A stretch of DNA of 22,597 nt. It comes from Pseudomonas sp. UBA5782. Its GTDB lineage: Bacteria > Pseudomonadota > Gammaproteobacteria > Pseudomonadales > Pseudomonadaceae. Location: contig DIEE01000295.1 in NCBI GenBank assembly GCA_002418465.1, forward strand, positions 9,645 to 32,241, written 5' to 3'. A program made the translations under genes and the position numbers. Below the pieces are notes generated by a model. That model was not told where the DNA came from, did no database searches, and worked only from the letters and a program-made list of their open reading frames with translations. Positions 22,597-22,597 of this stretch are shown piece by piece (position 1 is the first letter of the stretch; each line of letters starts with the position of its first letter).

Positions 22597-22597
22597 G

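Noticed and set aside
1..22597. Mobile elements, CRISPR arrays, tRNA or rRNA genes
   Set aside because: No transposase or integrase frame, no regularly spaced identical repeats, no tRNA cloverleaf or rRNA block was seen on reading both strands.

Overview
The window looks like chromosomal DNA of a gamma-proteobacterium of the genus Pseudomonas (sensu lato). It is GC-rich with strong GC bias at third codon positions. It carries an unsaturated fatty acid operon fabA-fabB, a FabA/FabB pair with full-length catalytic sets, and a gene neighbourhood (chemoreceptor, fabB, fabA, hybrid kinase, periplasmic protein, TonB receptor, gpsA, DUF4389, sixA, acyl-CoA ligase, AraC, hydrolases, GST, DUF4892) that I recall as collinear with the PA1608-PA1624 region of P. 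aeruginosa. That comparison is from memory, not a search. No rRNA, tRNA, insertion sequence, prophage or CRISPR array was seen, so this is mostly core genome.

Layout. 1-418: the 3' end of a methyl-accepting chemotaxis protein. 419-2516: a long structured leader and a DEAD-box RNA helicase of the DeaD/CsdA type, closed by a strong terminator. 2585-3355 (minus): a LigB-type extradiol dioxygenase. 3531-5275 (minus): fabA-fabB with its terminator and a candidate TetR-type operator upstream. 5452-10443 (minus): a tightly coupled three-gene unit of TonB-dependent receptor, periplasmic ABC_sub_bind-like protein and hybrid sensor kinase. This looks like an outer membrane to inner membrane sensing chain and is the most interesting system here. 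10582-12411 (plus): gpsA, a small DUF4389 membrane protein and sixA, reading away from the receptor operon. 12519-14186: a long-chain acyl-CoA synthetase with a clear palindromic operator over its likely transcription start. 14261-15756: an AraC regulator followed by a LysE-family exporter. 15883-17552: two translationally coupled alpha/beta hydrolases. 17603-19092: a nu-class glutathione transferase overlapping a secreted DUF4892 protein. 19169-20254: an AI-2E/PerM-family membrane protein. 20264-22596 (minus): a four-EF-hand acidic protein and an OmpR-type two-component system, the regulator being cut by the window end.

Genes working together. Lipid metabolism is over-represented: fabA-fabB make unsaturated acyl-ACPs, gpsA makes the glycerol-3-phosphate backbone, and the acyl-CoA ligase activates fatty acids. 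Phosphosignalling is the second theme: a hybrid kinase without its own Hpt domain, a SixA phosphohistidine phosphatase 4.6 kb away, and a second two-component system next to a predicted calcium-binding protein. Many genes overlap by 1-4 bases (ATGA, GTGA, TGATG), which supports the operons proposed. Start codons were moved inward from the longest open frame wherever a ribosome binding site or family length demanded it.
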